A stretch of 64,000 nucleotides of DNA from Paraburkholderia phenazinium (GCF_900142845.1 NZ_FSRU01000001.1:3472001-3536000), one strand, 5' to 3'. Positions 36,048 to 45,290 are shown, counted from the stretch's first letter. Program-made: numbers and translations. The notes: generated by a model not told the origin, from the sequence alone.

Positions 36048-36695
36048 CAAAACTGATCAAACTATGGAGCCACCACTTGCCACTAGCGGAGATGCGTTTC
36101 GGCAGTGGCATGACGTGTTGGCGTCGACCGCGTGAATGGCAGGACAACGGCGTGTGGGCAGACCCGCATCGGGCGTTCCTTGTGTGCCTGCGTGGATATG
36201 ACGCGATTGACTGGAGTCGTGTGAGCATTTATAGGGCGAGCCGACCGGGCCGAACACGACCGACCGGAGCAAGCTAGGCAGCAAGCGGCATATTGCAGTA
36301 GACGCCCACGGTATCCCGCTGGCCCCGGTGGTCACAGGCGCCAACCGGCACGACTCGACGGTGTTCGAAGCTGTACTCGATGCAATACCGCCCGTGTCGG
36401 ACGTGCCTGAGCGACCACGGCGGCGGACGGACAAGGTCCATGCTGACAAGGAATACGACTATGCGCTCTGCCGGGAATCACTGCAACAACGAGGCATCAC
36501 GGCACGCATTGCGCGTCGTGGTATCGAGAGCAGCGAAAGGCTCGGCCGTCATCGCTGGGTGGTCGAACGCACACATGCCTGGTTTGCCGGTTTCGGCAAA
36601 CTGTGCATCCGTTTCGAACGGGCTCTCGATACTCATGTCGCGTTGCTCAATCTGGCTTGTGCTGTCGTCTGCTCAAGGTTGGTTGATCAGTTTTG
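36048..36695 (+). mobile_element. Defective IS5-family element with intact terminal repeats
   Basis: A 648-bp insertion between the esterase and GMC-dehydrogenase genes. Its ends are perfect 13-bp inverted repeats: CAAAACTGATCAA at 36048-36060 and TTGATCAGTTTTG at 36683-36695. The inside is a shrunken transposase gene, so the element could move only with help in trans. I could not settle a target duplication. It may cut the operon or lend it an outward promoter. Confidence 0.75.
36064..36695 (+). pseudogene. IS5-family transposase, truncated and frameshifted
   Basis: The N-terminal about 60 residues are missing. One frame gives RFGSGMTCWRRPREWQDNGV to AIDWSRVSI. After a short deletion and frameshift, another continues from TGPNTTDRSKLGSKRHIAVD, LTGANRHDS-like VTGANRHDST, KVHADKEYDY (DDE second Asp), to RIARRGIESSERLGRHRWVV and ERTHAWFAGFGKL. 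The DDE Glu (VVERTHAW) and second Asp survive. The frame runs through the right terminal repeat with no own stop. Confidence 0.78.
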
Positions 36696-36775
36696 TTGGC
36701 AACTCTTAGCCAGATTACCAGAACACCTCATTGCGCCCCCCTCGATCACATGCTCAATCTCTTCGGAGAATCATA

Positions 36776-37513
36776 ATGTCTCAAGAAAAAGAACCTCGCA
36801 GACGATTCTTGCGACAGATGTTCGCAATCGTACCGGTATCCGGCCTGGCCACAGGCGTCGCACTAACACAAACGGCCTGTTCCAAACCCCCACAGACGGG
36901 GAGTGCCAATGAACTGGGCGCTACCAGTCTCGGACTCTACGAACCAACCTATTTCACGAAAGAGGAATACACGTTCATTGAAGCGGCTGTCGATCACCTC
37001 ATTCCATCGGATAAATTTGGTGCCGGCGCGCTTGAGTGTGACGTACCGGTCTTCATTGACCGCCAGATGGAAACGCCTTACGGGCACGGCAAGCTCTGGT
37101 ATATGCAGGGACCGTTTCATCCGGATGAAAGCCCTGACATGGGCTACCAGATGAACCTGAACCCGCGCCAGATTTATCGCCACGGTGTTGCCGAGACCAA
37201 CACGTACTGCGTGAAGCATCATGACAAGGTGTTTGTCGATTTGTCGAAGGGTCTTCAAGTCGAAGTCCTGAAAGCACTCGACGCCGGCACGCCGCAATTC
37301 GAATCTCTTCCCTCCAGGACCTTCTTTTCATATCTGTTGGCAAACACCAAGGAAGCTTATCTGGCCGATCCGATTTACGGTGGCAACAAGAACATGGGCG
37401 GTTGGAAAATGATCGGATTCCCGGGTGCCCGTGCGGATTTCATAGACTGGATCGACAAGCCAAACGTGAACTATCCGTACGGCCCGGTCTCGATCTCGGG
37501 AATGCGGGGATAA
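36776..37513 (+). CDS. Gluconate 2-dehydrogenase subunit 3 family protein (gamma subunit of GMC dehydrogenase)
   Basis: A 245-residue small subunit that escorts the FAD subunit to the periplasm. It starts with a twin-arginine-type signal (EPRRRFLRQMFAIVPVSGLA) that ends in LTQTACSKP, which could also be a lipobox. The family core is YEPTYFTKEEYTFIEAAVDH to LIPSDKFGAGALECDVPVFI. As in sorbitol, gluconate and fructose dehydrogenases, it comes just before the flavoprotein gene (1-bp gap) and the cytochrome gene. The ATG at 36776 has GGAGAA upstream, 80 bp after the IS5 remnant end. Confidence 0.9.
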   Translation: MSQEKEPRRRFLRQMFAIVPVSGLATGVALTQTACSKPPQTGSANELGATSLGLYEPTYFTKEEYTFIEAAVDHLIPSDKFGAGALECDVPVFIDRQMETPYGHGKLWYMQGPFHPDESPDMGYQMNLNPRQIYRHGVAETNTYCVKHHDKVFVDLSKGLQVEVLKALDAGTPQFESLPSRTFFSYLLANTKEAYLADPIYGGNKNMGGWKMIGFPGARADFIDWIDKPNVNYPYGPVSISGMRG

Positions 37514-37514
37514 C

Positions 37515-39296
37515 ATGGCAATCCAAAAAGACAAGGTAGACGTCGTCCTGATCGGCTTTGGATGGACCGGGGCAATCATGGGAATCGAGTTGACGGCGGC
37601 CGGCCTTAACGTGCTGGCGCTCGAGCGCGGGGAGTTCCGCGATACACCGACGGACGCGGAATATCCGAAGGTCGCGGACGAGCTGAAGTACTCCACACGC
37701 GGCGAGCTATTGCAGCACCTTGCCGACGAAACGGTGACCATTCGTCACGATATGACGAGGACAGCGGTGCCGTATCGTCAGCATGGCGCATTTCTGCTGG
37801 GAAATGGTGTCGGCGGTGCCGGCTTTCACTGGAACGGCATGATGTACCGCAACCTGCCGGAAGAACTCGAGATGCGCACGCGCTATACCGAGCGCTATGG
37901 CAAGAAATTCATTCCCGACAATATGTTGCTGCAAGATCATGGCGTGACTTACAAGGATCTCGAGCCGTTCTATGACTTTTCGGAAAAAGTCATGGCTGTT
38001 TCGGGTAGGGCCGGCAATATCAATGGCAAGCTAACTGGCGCCGAAGAAGGTAATCCGCTGGAGGGTCCACGAACCAACGAATTCCCGACAGCGCCGCTGC
38101 AAAAGCAATATAGCGGCATGTTGTTTGAAAAAGCCGCACGGGAAGTGGGTCTGCATCCGTACTCGGCACCGGCAGCGAATGCGTCCGCGCCATACACGAA
38201 CCCCTATGGTGTGCGCATCGGACCGTGTAACTTTTGTGGTTTCTGCGATGGCTATGGCTGCTACATGTATTCGAAGGCATCGCCACAGACGACGATCATG
38301 CCGGTTCTGCTCAAGCGTGAGAACTTCGAGCTTCGGACCGAATCGCAGGTGATCAAGGTCAATATGGACTCCACGGGCACGAAGGCAACCGGGGTGACAT
38401 ATGTCGACCGGCAGGGGCGTGAGGTCGAGCAACCGGCGGACATGGTCATCCTGACAGCCTTTCAGATGCACAACGTGCGTCTGCTGCTGTTGTCCGGCAT
38501 TGGTAAGCCGTATAACCCGTTGACGGGTGAAGGTGTGGTCGGCAAAAACTTCGCCTACCAGATGAACGGAAGCATTGGCATCCTGATGCCCAAGGGCACA
38601 CATTTTAACCGCTTCGCGGCCGCGGGCGCAGGCGCTGTCGGCTTGGACGACTTCAATGGCGACCAGTTCGACCACGGGCCGCTCGGCTTCATAGGGGGGG
38701 CGAGCATTCGAAGTTTGAGCTCGGGCGGCCGACCGATCGGCCAGGCCCCGACGGTACCGGGGACGCCGTCATGGGGCTCGGGTTGGAAAGAGGGTGTCCA
38801 GGATGCATATCAGCGGTATATGAATATCGCGATCGCTGGCTCGGTCATGTCTTACAAGGACGCTTATCTCGATCTGGATCCGACCTATCGCGACAAGTTC
38901 GGTAAGCCATTGCTGCGCATGACGTTCGATTGGCATGACAACGAGTATGACATGCTGGGTTTCATGGGCGACCAGATGGAAAAGCTGGCCAATGTGATGG
39001 GCGGTGACAGGGTAGTTCGTGGCATCCGCAAGAAGGGAAAGCATTTCGATGTGCGCGAGTATCAAAGCACACACCTGACTGGCGGCGCCATCATGGGTAC
39101 CAATCCGAAGGACAGCGTGGTCAACACGTATGGCCAAACCTGGGGTGTGTCGAACGTTTTCGTGATGGGCGCCTGTCTGTTTCCGCAGAACATGGGGTAC
39201 AACCCGACAGGGCTGGTAACGGCAATCGCTTACCGTTCCGTGAAAGCGATCCGCGAACAGTACCTGAAGAACCCCGGCCCGCTGGTGCAGGCTTAG
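37515..39296 (+). CDS. GMC oxidoreductase, FAD-containing dehydrogenase subunit
   Basis: A 593-residue flavoprotein subunit of a membrane-bound three-component dehydrogenase (gluconate/sorbitol/2-keto-acid type). FAD binding is shown by VVLIGFGWTGAIMGIELTAAG and ALERGEF at the N-terminus. A cysteine-rich segment, GPCNFCGFCDGYGCYMYSKA (about residues 236-255), matches the 3Fe-4S or disulfide region known in fructose and glucose dehydrogenases of this group. The C-terminal active site has His in THLTGGAIMG and Asn in GYNPTGLVTA. Export is expected by hitch-hiking on the gamma subunit. Substrate is an alcohol or sugar acid; no further choice is possible. Confidence 0.92.
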   Translation: MAIQKDKVDVVLIGFGWTGAIMGIELTAAGLNVLALERGEFRDTPTDAEYPKVADELKYSTRGELLQHLADETVTIRHDMTRTAVPYRQHGAFLLGNGVGGAGFHWNGMMYRNLPEELEMRTRYTERYGKKFIPDNMLLQDHGVTYKDLEPFYDFSEKVMAVSGRAGNINGKLTGAEEGNPLEGPRTNEFPTAPLQKQYSGMLFEKAAREVGLHPYSAPAANASAPYTNPYGVRIGPCNFCGFCDGYGCYMYSKASPQTTIMPVLLKRENFELRTESQVIKVNMDSTGTKATGVTYVDRQGREVEQPADMVILTAFQMHNVRLLLLSGIGKPYNPLTGEGVVGKNFAYQMNGSIGILMPKGTHFNRFAAAGAGAVGLDDFNGDQFDHGPLGFIGGASIRSLSSGGRPIGQAPTVPGTPSWGSGWKEGVQDAYQRYMNIAIAGSVMSYKDAYLDLDPTYRDKFGKPLLRMTFDWHDNEYDMLGFMGDQMEKLANVMGGDRVVRGIRKKGKHFDVREYQSTHLTGGAIMGTNPKDSVVNTYGQTWGVSNVFVMGACLFPQNMGYNPTGLVTAIAYRSVKAIREQYLKNPGPLVQA

Positions 39297-39305
39297 GCAC
39301 GCACG

Positions 39306-40682
39306 ATGACTAAATATACGAAGCGCGTGCTGCCGGCGCTGGCGTCGGTTGTCATGTCATCGCTCGCGCTTGGACTAGCGGCATTATCCACGACTGTGCG
39401 CGCGCAGGATGCAACTAGCGCGGATATGACCCAATTGATAAGGCAGGGGGCCTACCTCGCGCAAATCGGTGACTGTGTCGCCTGCCATACCGCGAAGGAT
39501 GGAAAGCCGTTCGCTGGTGGCCTGCCGATGAGCATATCGATCGGCACGATCTGGTCGTCGAACATCACGCCCGACAAAGACACCGGGATTGGCAGTTACA
39601 CCCTTGACGACTTTGATCGAGCGGTTCGCCACGGGATAGCGAAGAATGGCGAGACACTGTATCCGGCGATGCCTTATCCGTCGTATGCGAAGGTCAAGCC
39701 ATCAAACATCAAGGCGCTCTATGCGTACTTTATGCACGGCGTGCAACCGGTCTCGCAGGCGAACAAGACCACGGACATCATGTGGCCGATGTCAATGCGA
39801 TGGCCGCTGTCGGTCTGGCGTAAGCTGTATGCACCAGACGTGGTAACTGACGACACACCTGTAAGCGCTACTGATCCGGTGCTCCGTGGCCGGTATCTGG
39901 TGGAAGGTCTGGCGCATTGCTCCGCGTGTCACACGCCCCGTAAGGTGACGATGCAGGAAGCATCGCTGAGCGACGATGGATCGACGTTCCTGTCAGGTAC
40001 GGTGATCGACGGTTATCTCGCAGAGAATCTGCGCGGAGACGTGAAGGACGGCCTCGGCAATTGGAGCGAGGGGGATATTGTCGCGTTCCTGAAGAGTGGC
40101 CGTAACGAGCACTCCGCTGCCTTTGGCGGCATGGCCGAGGTCGTACAGGACAGTACCCAATTCATGATGGACAGCGATCTCATGTCGATCGCCACGTATC
40201 TGAAAACGTTGGGACCGGCGCATCCGGACCAGACGTCGCTCACGTACGATAGCGCCACGGAGAAGATGTTCCACGACGGGAGCGCCAGCAGTAACGGCGC
40301 GATCCAGTTCCTGAATAATTGCGCAGCCTGCCACCGGACTACTGGCAACGGTTGGAATGGGACTTTCCCGCGACTGGCGTTGAGCACCACGGTCAACACG
40401 AAAGATCCGTCGTCGCTGATTCGTATCGTGTTGTCCGGGGCCCAGATGCCTTGGACGGCATCCGCGCCGACGCACTATGCGATGCCTGGCTTCGCTGATC
40501 GGCTAAGCGATCAGGATCTGGCGGATGTGTTGACGTTTGTGCGTAGTAGCTGGGGGAACACGGCACCTGCCGTTACATCGGAAATGGTGGCCGCCGTGCG
40601 CAAGAGCCTTCCCGAGAAGGCGCCGGCCACGGATCTTCAGACACGTCTCATCAACGGGATTTGTCGCAGTAAGACTCGATGA
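39306..40682 (+). CDS. Triheme c-type cytochrome subunit of GMC dehydrogenase
   Basis: A 458-residue periplasmic, membrane-anchored cytochrome c. A signal peptide covers about residues 1-33 (VVMSSLALGLAALSTTVRAQ). Three haem motifs are seen: C57-V-A-C-H61, CSACH in the middle and CAACH in the last third. It is clearly a paralogue of the cytochrome at 33353, with the same SNITPDKDTGIGSYTLDDFD and PAMPYPSYAK stretches in matching places, so the two halves of the cluster use sister electron acceptors. It takes electrons from the flavoprotein and passes them to quinone. Confidence 0.92.
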   Translation: MTKYTKRVLPALASVVMSSLALGLAALSTTVRAQDATSADMTQLIRQGAYLAQIGDCVACHTAKDGKPFAGGLPMSISIGTIWSSNITPDKDTGIGSYTLDDFDRAVRHGIAKNGETLYPAMPYPSYAKVKPSNIKALYAYFMHGVQPVSQANKTTDIMWPMSMRWPLSVWRKLYAPDVVTDDTPVSATDPVLRGRYLVEGLAHCSACHTPRKVTMQEASLSDDGSTFLSGTVIDGYLAENLRGDVKDGLGNWSEGDIVAFLKSGRNEHSAAFGGMAEVVQDSTQFMMDSDLMSIATYLKTLGPAHPDQTSLTYDSATEKMFHDGSASSNGAIQFLNNCAACHRTTGNGWNGTFPRLALSTTVNTKDPSSLIRIVLSGAQMPWTASAPTHYAMPGFADRLSDQDLADVLTFVRSSWGNTAPAVTSEMVAAVRKSLPEKAPATDLQTRLINGICRSKTR

Positions 40683-40832
40683 GTAGAGTCGAATCGATAT
40701 GCAAAGTATTGCTTACGTTGCGAGTTCGTAGAATCGATCGGCGACGGGCGGATGATAAGCTCGAGCATGTTTCATCTGTCCTTTGCCGAACATATGCATC
40801 AGTTCGATGCCACTGTGATCGTCGATTAGCGC

Positions 40833-40850
40833 AACCCGTCAAGACGGGTT
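40833..40850. terminator. Hairpin, possible terminator of the dehydrogenase operon
   Basis: AACCCGTCAAGACGGGTT, arms complementary around a 4-base loop, lies 150 bp after the last cytochrome gene. No T-run follows, so a rho-independent role is doubtful. Confidence 0.3.
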
Positions 40851-41943
40851 CCCGAGCCGCTTATGGTTCGTCTGCCATCATGCACAAGGATCGCTTCTAC
40901 CAACGCGCCTTCCTGTCCTAGCACCGAGCTTACGGCTCATGGTTATGGACGCGATCGTTAAAGGTCGGAATCACGCAACTGATATCTGGTGACGACACGG
41001 CGCGCCTCCTCATCGCCACCATCGACGGACGTAAGCGGAGCCGGAACGACACCAACACAAGCATCTAGATCGAACGGAACATCCGTCGCCAAAGTGCTCA
41101 ACAAGGTCCGTATCTTATGGCGTTGTGTCGAATAGTGCTCCTCGGCAATTTCTGCGAAGCTGGCGTCGAGCGTCGAACAGATGTCCAACCGACAGGGCAT
41201 AACGGCAAGAAAACTAGCTTTCAGGCGCGGGGATTTCTACTTGACCGAGAAACTGATTCGCCTGCGCAAAATCTCTGCACGAAGACGAGGCCTAACTCGG
41301 AGGGAATTCGGGCGCCGCGGGAAGACGGCGCACGGGTACTGGGGCCGCCGCAAACTAGTTCGAGTCAGCGCAGGAGTCGGACGCCCTTTCTTATGACGAA
41401 TCTGCTATCGGTGACACGCCGACTTGAGGGACTGCTAAGCGGGGCGGTGGTGCTGTCGGTAAATTTGTCTCGCCCCCCCAATTTAAGGTATGCGCAAGAG
41501 GCACTACAGCGATCGAAATACGCCCCAACTGACTGCTCGCGAACCGATTACTCCTGCTAATGCTGCATGGCAACACAGTTTTGAGACGTGCAGTAGGCTC
41601 TGCTGTATCTGAAATATCCAGAAGCGTTTGCTGCAGACTTTGTTGTGCTCCAATATCTGCATCAAAGAAAAAGCGATTCGAGAGCTTTCCCTTAGAAGTT
41701 TCTATCCAATCTCGGACCGCGCTTGAGACTCGCTCCGCTCCCTACCTTCAGCCTCTTACGGAAATATCCAACCCGCTCTGTGGACCCTCTTGGGTACACC
41801 ACATTTTGATTAATAATCTGTTGGGCGGTTACCGTAGGCACGTGACGACCACGAAACGCTCAACATATGCTTCACCCCGCAATTCATTGACAAGAAATAA
41901 TATTTAAAATCAATGCATTACATAAAAAATCAAACAATTTCAG

Positions 41944-42066
41944 CTTTTGCTTTATTTCTGCAAATAGTTGCGGGCTTTTGATTTATTCAGCGTCTGCTGC
42001 ACCGATCCGCGTGCCCGATCTGACGTTCAACTTTTGGTTTATTTTTGATCAACTTTTGCTTAATTT
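41944..42066. repeat. Four imperfect copies of CTTTTGNTTWATTY in an AT-rich patch
   Basis: Copies start at 41944 (CTTTTGCTTTATTT), 41975 (CTTTTGATTTATTC), 42031 (CTTTTGGTTTATTT) and 42053 (CTTTTGCTTAATTT), all in the same direction, with spacings of 31, 56 and 22 bp. They lie just beyond the 3' end of the LysR gene, in sequence far more AT-rich than the surroundings. Confidence 0.6.
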
Positions 42067-42080
42067 GTCAGCGTGACCAT

Positions 42081-42977
42081 TCAAACAGTCAAGAGGCGTG
42101 ACTCGGCGAGCGCGGCGAGCAACTGATTCTTGACGATCGCGGTGGCCAGCGGCTGCCGCCCGAACTCATACCAGCCGATATGCCGGCGCCACACCGTGCC
42201 TGGAATCGGCCTGACCGACAGCAGCGGGTCCTCGTCCCACGCAGCATGCCGCAGACGCGGCACGATCGACACGCCGATGTTCTGCCGCACCAGATCGGCA
42301 ATCGCGGCGATGGAATTCATTTCCAGAATCGGGTTGACCTCGACGCGCAGTCGCCGCAGGAGACTCGTGACATGCGTGCCGGTCAGCGACGAGGTCTCGA
42401 AACCGATAAACGGAAAACGCTTTAACAGCAAGCTCACCGACGCGTCGGCAGGCGCCGTCGCAGGATTGACCAGCAGCACCAGTGGCTCGTCGTAAAGACG
42501 CTCCCACGACTCGGGTAGTGTGGTCGCCCGGGGCTCGCTGACGATCACCGCCGCATCGATCTCCCCGGCACGAACCTGGCGCGCCAGCTGGGCGCTGTCT
42601 CCGTGCGCGAGGCGTACCTTCAAGCGGGGATACGATACCTTCAGCCGGATCACGTTGGCCGCCAGAAAGCCCATCGACGACACCGTCGAGCCGATCGTGA
42701 TCGAGCCTTCCACGCTCAGTTCGTCGGCCACGCCGCGCAGCAGCGAATCGTACGCGGCCACCACAGCGCGCGCCTGTTCGATGATCGAGCGGCCGGCGTC
42801 GTTCAACTGGATGCTGCGCCCGCTGCGGTCGAACAACTGGCGCTCGCACACGCGCTCCAGCGTGCGCATCTGCGCGCCGACCGCCGCGTGCGTGAGCGCC
42901 ATGCGATCGGCGGCGGCCGCCATCGTGCCGTGTTTCTCGATGGCGAGAAACGTGCGCAGCATTCGAATTTCACTCAT
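42081..42977 (-). CDS. LysR family transcriptional regulator
   Basis: A 298-residue LysR regulator. The HTH is at about residues 1-60 (IRMLRTFLAIEKHGTMAAAA, ALTHAAVGAQMRTLERVCER), and the periplasmic-binding-like effector domain follows from about residue 90 (GSITIGSTVSSMGFLAANVI). AGGAGAG stands 6 bp before the ATG at 42977. It is divergent from the C45 acyltransferase operon across 243 bp that contain a perfect 17-bp palindrome, so it probably controls that operon and itself. The inducer is unknown. Confidence 0.92.
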   Translation of the reverse strand: MSEIRMLRTFLAIEKHGTMAAAADRMALTHAAVGAQMRTLERVCERQLFDRSGRSIQLNDAGRSIIEQARAVVAAYDSLLRGVADELSVEGSITIGSTVSSMGFLAANVIRLKVSYPRLKVRLAHGDSAQLARQVRAGEIDAAVIVSEPRATTLPESWERLYDEPLVLLVNPATAPADASVSLLLKRFPFIGFETSSLTGTHVTSLLRRLRVEVNPILEMNSIAAIADLVRQNIGVSIVPRLRHAAWDEDPLLSVRPIPGTVWRRHIGWYEFGRQPLATAIVKNQLLAALAESRLLTV

Positions 42978-43128
42978 GCCGAACTCTCCTCAAAGGCTTC
43001 CGGGACGTGCGTCAATCGCATGAATTTGCCCCGCTTTCATGCGATTCATGATCGCACGAAACGAAAATTTTTCTTTCCTTTCGATAAAGAAAATAACGCT
43101 TTTTATTTTATTTGTGGCTCGTGAAAAT

Positions 43129-43145
43129 CGATTTGTCACAAATCG
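43129..43145. promoter_or_regulatory. Perfect 17-bp palindrome, candidate LysR operator
   Basis: CGATTTGTCACAAATCG: 8-bp arms around a single C. It lies 76 bp upstream of the C45-family start and 152 bp upstream of the LysR start, a usual place for a LysR recognition site. It also contains T-N11-A arrangements. Confidence 0.6.
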
Positions 43146-43220
43146 AGCCGATCACATCAGAGCGAGGCCGCGGGGCCGGCCTGGTGTCCGCGGCGGCAGC
43201 CAAGGGTCAGGAGTCCCACC

Positions 43221-44348
43221 ATGTCGCAAATCCAGCAGTTTCCTTTCATCAGCGTGTCCGGCAAGCCGTACGAACGCGGCCTGCAATACGGCCGCGCGGC
43301 CGCCGAGCGTGTGCGCCTGAGCGCATCCCGCTACGGCCAGACACTGCGCAATCTCGGCTATAGCCAGGCATCGCAGACGGCGCTGATTCGCTCCCTCGAA
43401 CAGGTGATCGGTGAATTCCAGCCAGCGTATCTGGACGAGATGCGCGGCATCGCCGAAGGCGCGGACGTGCCGTTCGAAGACATCGTGATGATCAACGCCC
43501 GCACCGAAGTGCTGGCCAAGGCGCGTGCCGAAATGGCGCTGCAAGCCGACGACGAAGACGGTTGCACCGGCGTGCTGGTACTGCCGTCGCGCACGTCGAA
43601 CGGGCAGTTGATCCACGCGCAGAACTGGGACTGGAAGGCCGATTGTGTCGACACCGGCATTGTCTTGCGCGTGCGCAACGACGAAGGCCCCGACTTCCTG
43701 ACCTTCGTCGAAGCGGGCGGCCTCGCGCGCAGCGGCCTGAATTCGGCGGGTGTGTCGATCACCGCAAACTATCTGGAGTCCGAGCGCGACTTCATGCAGA
43801 TGGGCGTGCCGTTGTCGCTGCTGCGCCGGCGCGTGCTGGAAGAACCGGTGTTCTCGAACGCGTTGCGGGTGATCGCCACAACGCCGAAATCCTGCTCGAA
43901 CAACATCATGCTCGGTATGGCCGAGGGTTTCGGCATCGACTTCGAATGCGCGCCGAACGAAGCGTTTCCGATCTATCCGGGCGACGACCAACTGATCGTG
44001 CACGCGAACCACTGGATCAGCCCGGTGGCCCGCACCAAGCTGATCGACACGGGTTGCGAGAGCTCGCCGGACAGCTATTACCGTGACTGGCGCGTGCGCC
44101 AGTTGTTGAATGCCGCGCCGAAGGTGGATCGCGACGCCGTCAAGGCCGCGTTGTTCGATGCCTTCGGCACGCCGTATTCGGTTTGCCGTCCGCCGCGTCC
44201 GGGCACGCGCCACACCATGACCGCGACCGTCGCGATGATCGTCATGCAGCCGGCCGCGGGTGAAATGGATGTCGCGCCGATGCCCGCGCTCAACCGCGTT
44301 TTCACGCGCTACAGCCTGCACCACGAACCGCTCGCCGAAGCTGCGTAA
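43221..44348 (+). CDS. C45 family autoproteolytic acyltransferase/hydrolase (isopenicillin N acyltransferase-like)
   Basis: A 375-residue Ntn-hydrolase of the AAT/C45 family, which cleaves amide bonds or moves acyl groups. The family N-terminus is FPFISVSGKPYERGLQYGRA. The predicted self-cleavage site is Gly114-Cys115 in DEDGCTGVLVL; Cys115 becomes the nucleophile of the beta chain. HAQNWDW (about 132-138) and NSAGVSITANYL are further family motifs. AGGAG at 43210-43214 supports the start. No signal peptide, so it is cytoplasmic. It leads a three-gene operon with an alpha/beta hydrolase and an MHS transporter, which suggests uptake and hydrolysis of an N-acyl or amide compound. Confidence 0.88.
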   Translation: MSQIQQFPFISVSGKPYERGLQYGRAAAERVRLSASRYGQTLRNLGYSQASQTALIRSLEQVIGEFQPAYLDEMRGIAEGADVPFEDIVMINARTEVLAKARAEMALQADDEDGCTGVLVLPSRTSNGQLIHAQNWDWKADCVDTGIVLRVRNDEGPDFLTFVEAGGLARSGLNSAGVSITANYLESERDFMQMGVPLSLLRRRVLEEPVFSNALRVIATTPKSCSNNIMLGMAEGFGIDFECAPNEAFPIYPGDDQLIVHANHWISPVARTKLIDTGCESSPDSYYRDWRVRQLLNAAPKVDRDAVKAALFDAFGTPYSVCRPPRPGTRHTMTATVAMIVMQPAAGEMDVAPMPALNRVFTRYSLHHEPLAEAA

Positions 44349-44426
44349 GCGGCACTTGCACACGTTGCCCTCGCGCATCGCAGGGCATCGACGACACGTT
44401 TGAGACTCGCCAGAAAGGAATGACAG

Positions 44427-45290
44427 ATGTCCGAAGCCGACAAGCCTTCCAATCCCGCTCAGGAGAAAGCGCAAGCGCTATATGACTTGGGCTCGACCAC
44501 GGTGTACGCCAGTACCCACGATCCGCGCTTTCCGTATGCGCTGTACGTGCCGCCCGAGGTGCTCACCCCCGGCAACGACGTGGAACTGGTCGTCGTGATG
44601 CACGGCACCGGTCGTCAGTTCACGCAGTACCGCGATGCGTTCGCCCCGTTCGGCCGCTGGAACCGCTGCATCGTGCTGTGTCCGCTGTTTCCGGTGGGCG
44701 TGCGCGGCGATGGCGATCGTAACGGCTTCAAGCGCCTGATCGAAGGGGATATCCGGTACGACAAGGTATTGCTCGACATGGTCGACGAAGTGGCCGGACG
44801 TTATGGCAAACGCTTCGACAAGTTCGCACTGTTCGGTTATTCGGGCGGGGGGCAGTACGTGAACCGCTTTGCGTACGCGCATCCTGAGCGGCTATGGGCC
44901 GCGTCGATTGGTGCGCCTGGCAACGTCACCGTGCTCGATCACAAGAAGGACTGGTGGCTGGGTCTGGGCGGTTTCGAGCGCCATTTCGGCAAGCCGTTCG
45001 ATCTGGCCGCGTTGCAGCGCGTACCGGTGCAAATGATCGTGGGCCGCGCGGATCTCGAGACCTGGGAGATCACCGTGCCCGAGGACAGCCCGATGTACCT
45101 GCCGGGTATCAACGATGCCGGTGCGACGCGCCCGGAACGGCTGCGCACGCTGAAGGCCTCGTTCGAAGCCGCGGGTATCCGCGTGCGTTTCGATGAGCTC
45201 GCCAATATTGCCCACAACGGCATGCAGGTCGTCGAGGTGGTTCAGGATTTCCTTGTGCAGGCATTGCGCACGTTGCGAGCCGGAGGATAA
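44427..45290 (+). CDS. Alpha/beta hydrolase (esterase D/PHB depolymerase-like)
   Basis: A 287-residue hydrolase without a signal peptide. The oxyanion strand is VELVVVMHGTGR, the nucleophile Ser139 lies in LFGYSGGGQYVNRF, and the last His is in ANIAHNGMQVV near residue 264. A likely catalytic Asp is in MIVGRADLETWE. AAAGGAATGACAG precedes the ATG at 44427, 78 bp after the acyltransferase gene. It probably cleaves an ester or amide bond of the same imported substrate. Relatives include polyhydroxybutyrate-depolymerase-like and feruloyl-esterase-like intracellular enzymes; precise chemistry is open. Confidence 0.82.
   Translation: MSEADKPSNPAQEKAQALYDLGSTTVYASTHDPRFPYALYVPPEVLTPGNDVELVVVMHGTGRQFTQYRDAFAPFGRWNRCIVLCPLFPVGVRGDGDRNGFKRLIEGDIRYDKVLLDMVDEVAGRYGKRFDKFALFGYSGGGQYVNRFAYAHPERLWAASIGAPGNVTVLDHKKDWWLGLGGFERHFGKPFDLAALQRVPVQMIVGRADLETWEITVPEDSPMYLPGINDAGATRPERLRTLKASFEAAGIRVRFDELANIAHNGMQVVEVVQDFLVQALRTLRAGG

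Larger units (their letters stand above)
40683..42080. other. 1.4-kb gene-poor gap
   Basis: No frame on either strand has recognisable family character. Contents: a hairpin at 40833-40850, scattered short frames from 40950 to 41900 that look decayed, and an AT-rich segment from 41880 to 42070 with four repeats. It separates the oxidoreductase cluster from the LysR-controlled unit. Confidence 0.45.

Noticed and set aside
40833..40850. Strong rho-independent terminator
   Set aside because: The hairpin is good but is followed by CCCGAGCC rather than a T-run, so it is listed only at low confidence.
41117..41560. Possible coding region in the 1.4-kb gap
   Set aside because: Frames on the plus strand (41117-41560, 41181-41396) show no motif, no ribosome site and mixed composition; treated as decayed DNA.
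41944..42066. CRISPR array
   Set aside because: Repeats are only 14 bp, imperfect, with irregular spacing of 31, 56 and 22 bp, and no cas gene is present in the window.
43152..44474. A 440-codon minus-strand frame opposite the C45 acyltransferase gene
   Set aside because: It is the antisense shadow of a strong plus-strand gene, rich in Arg/His/Val, with no family motif.
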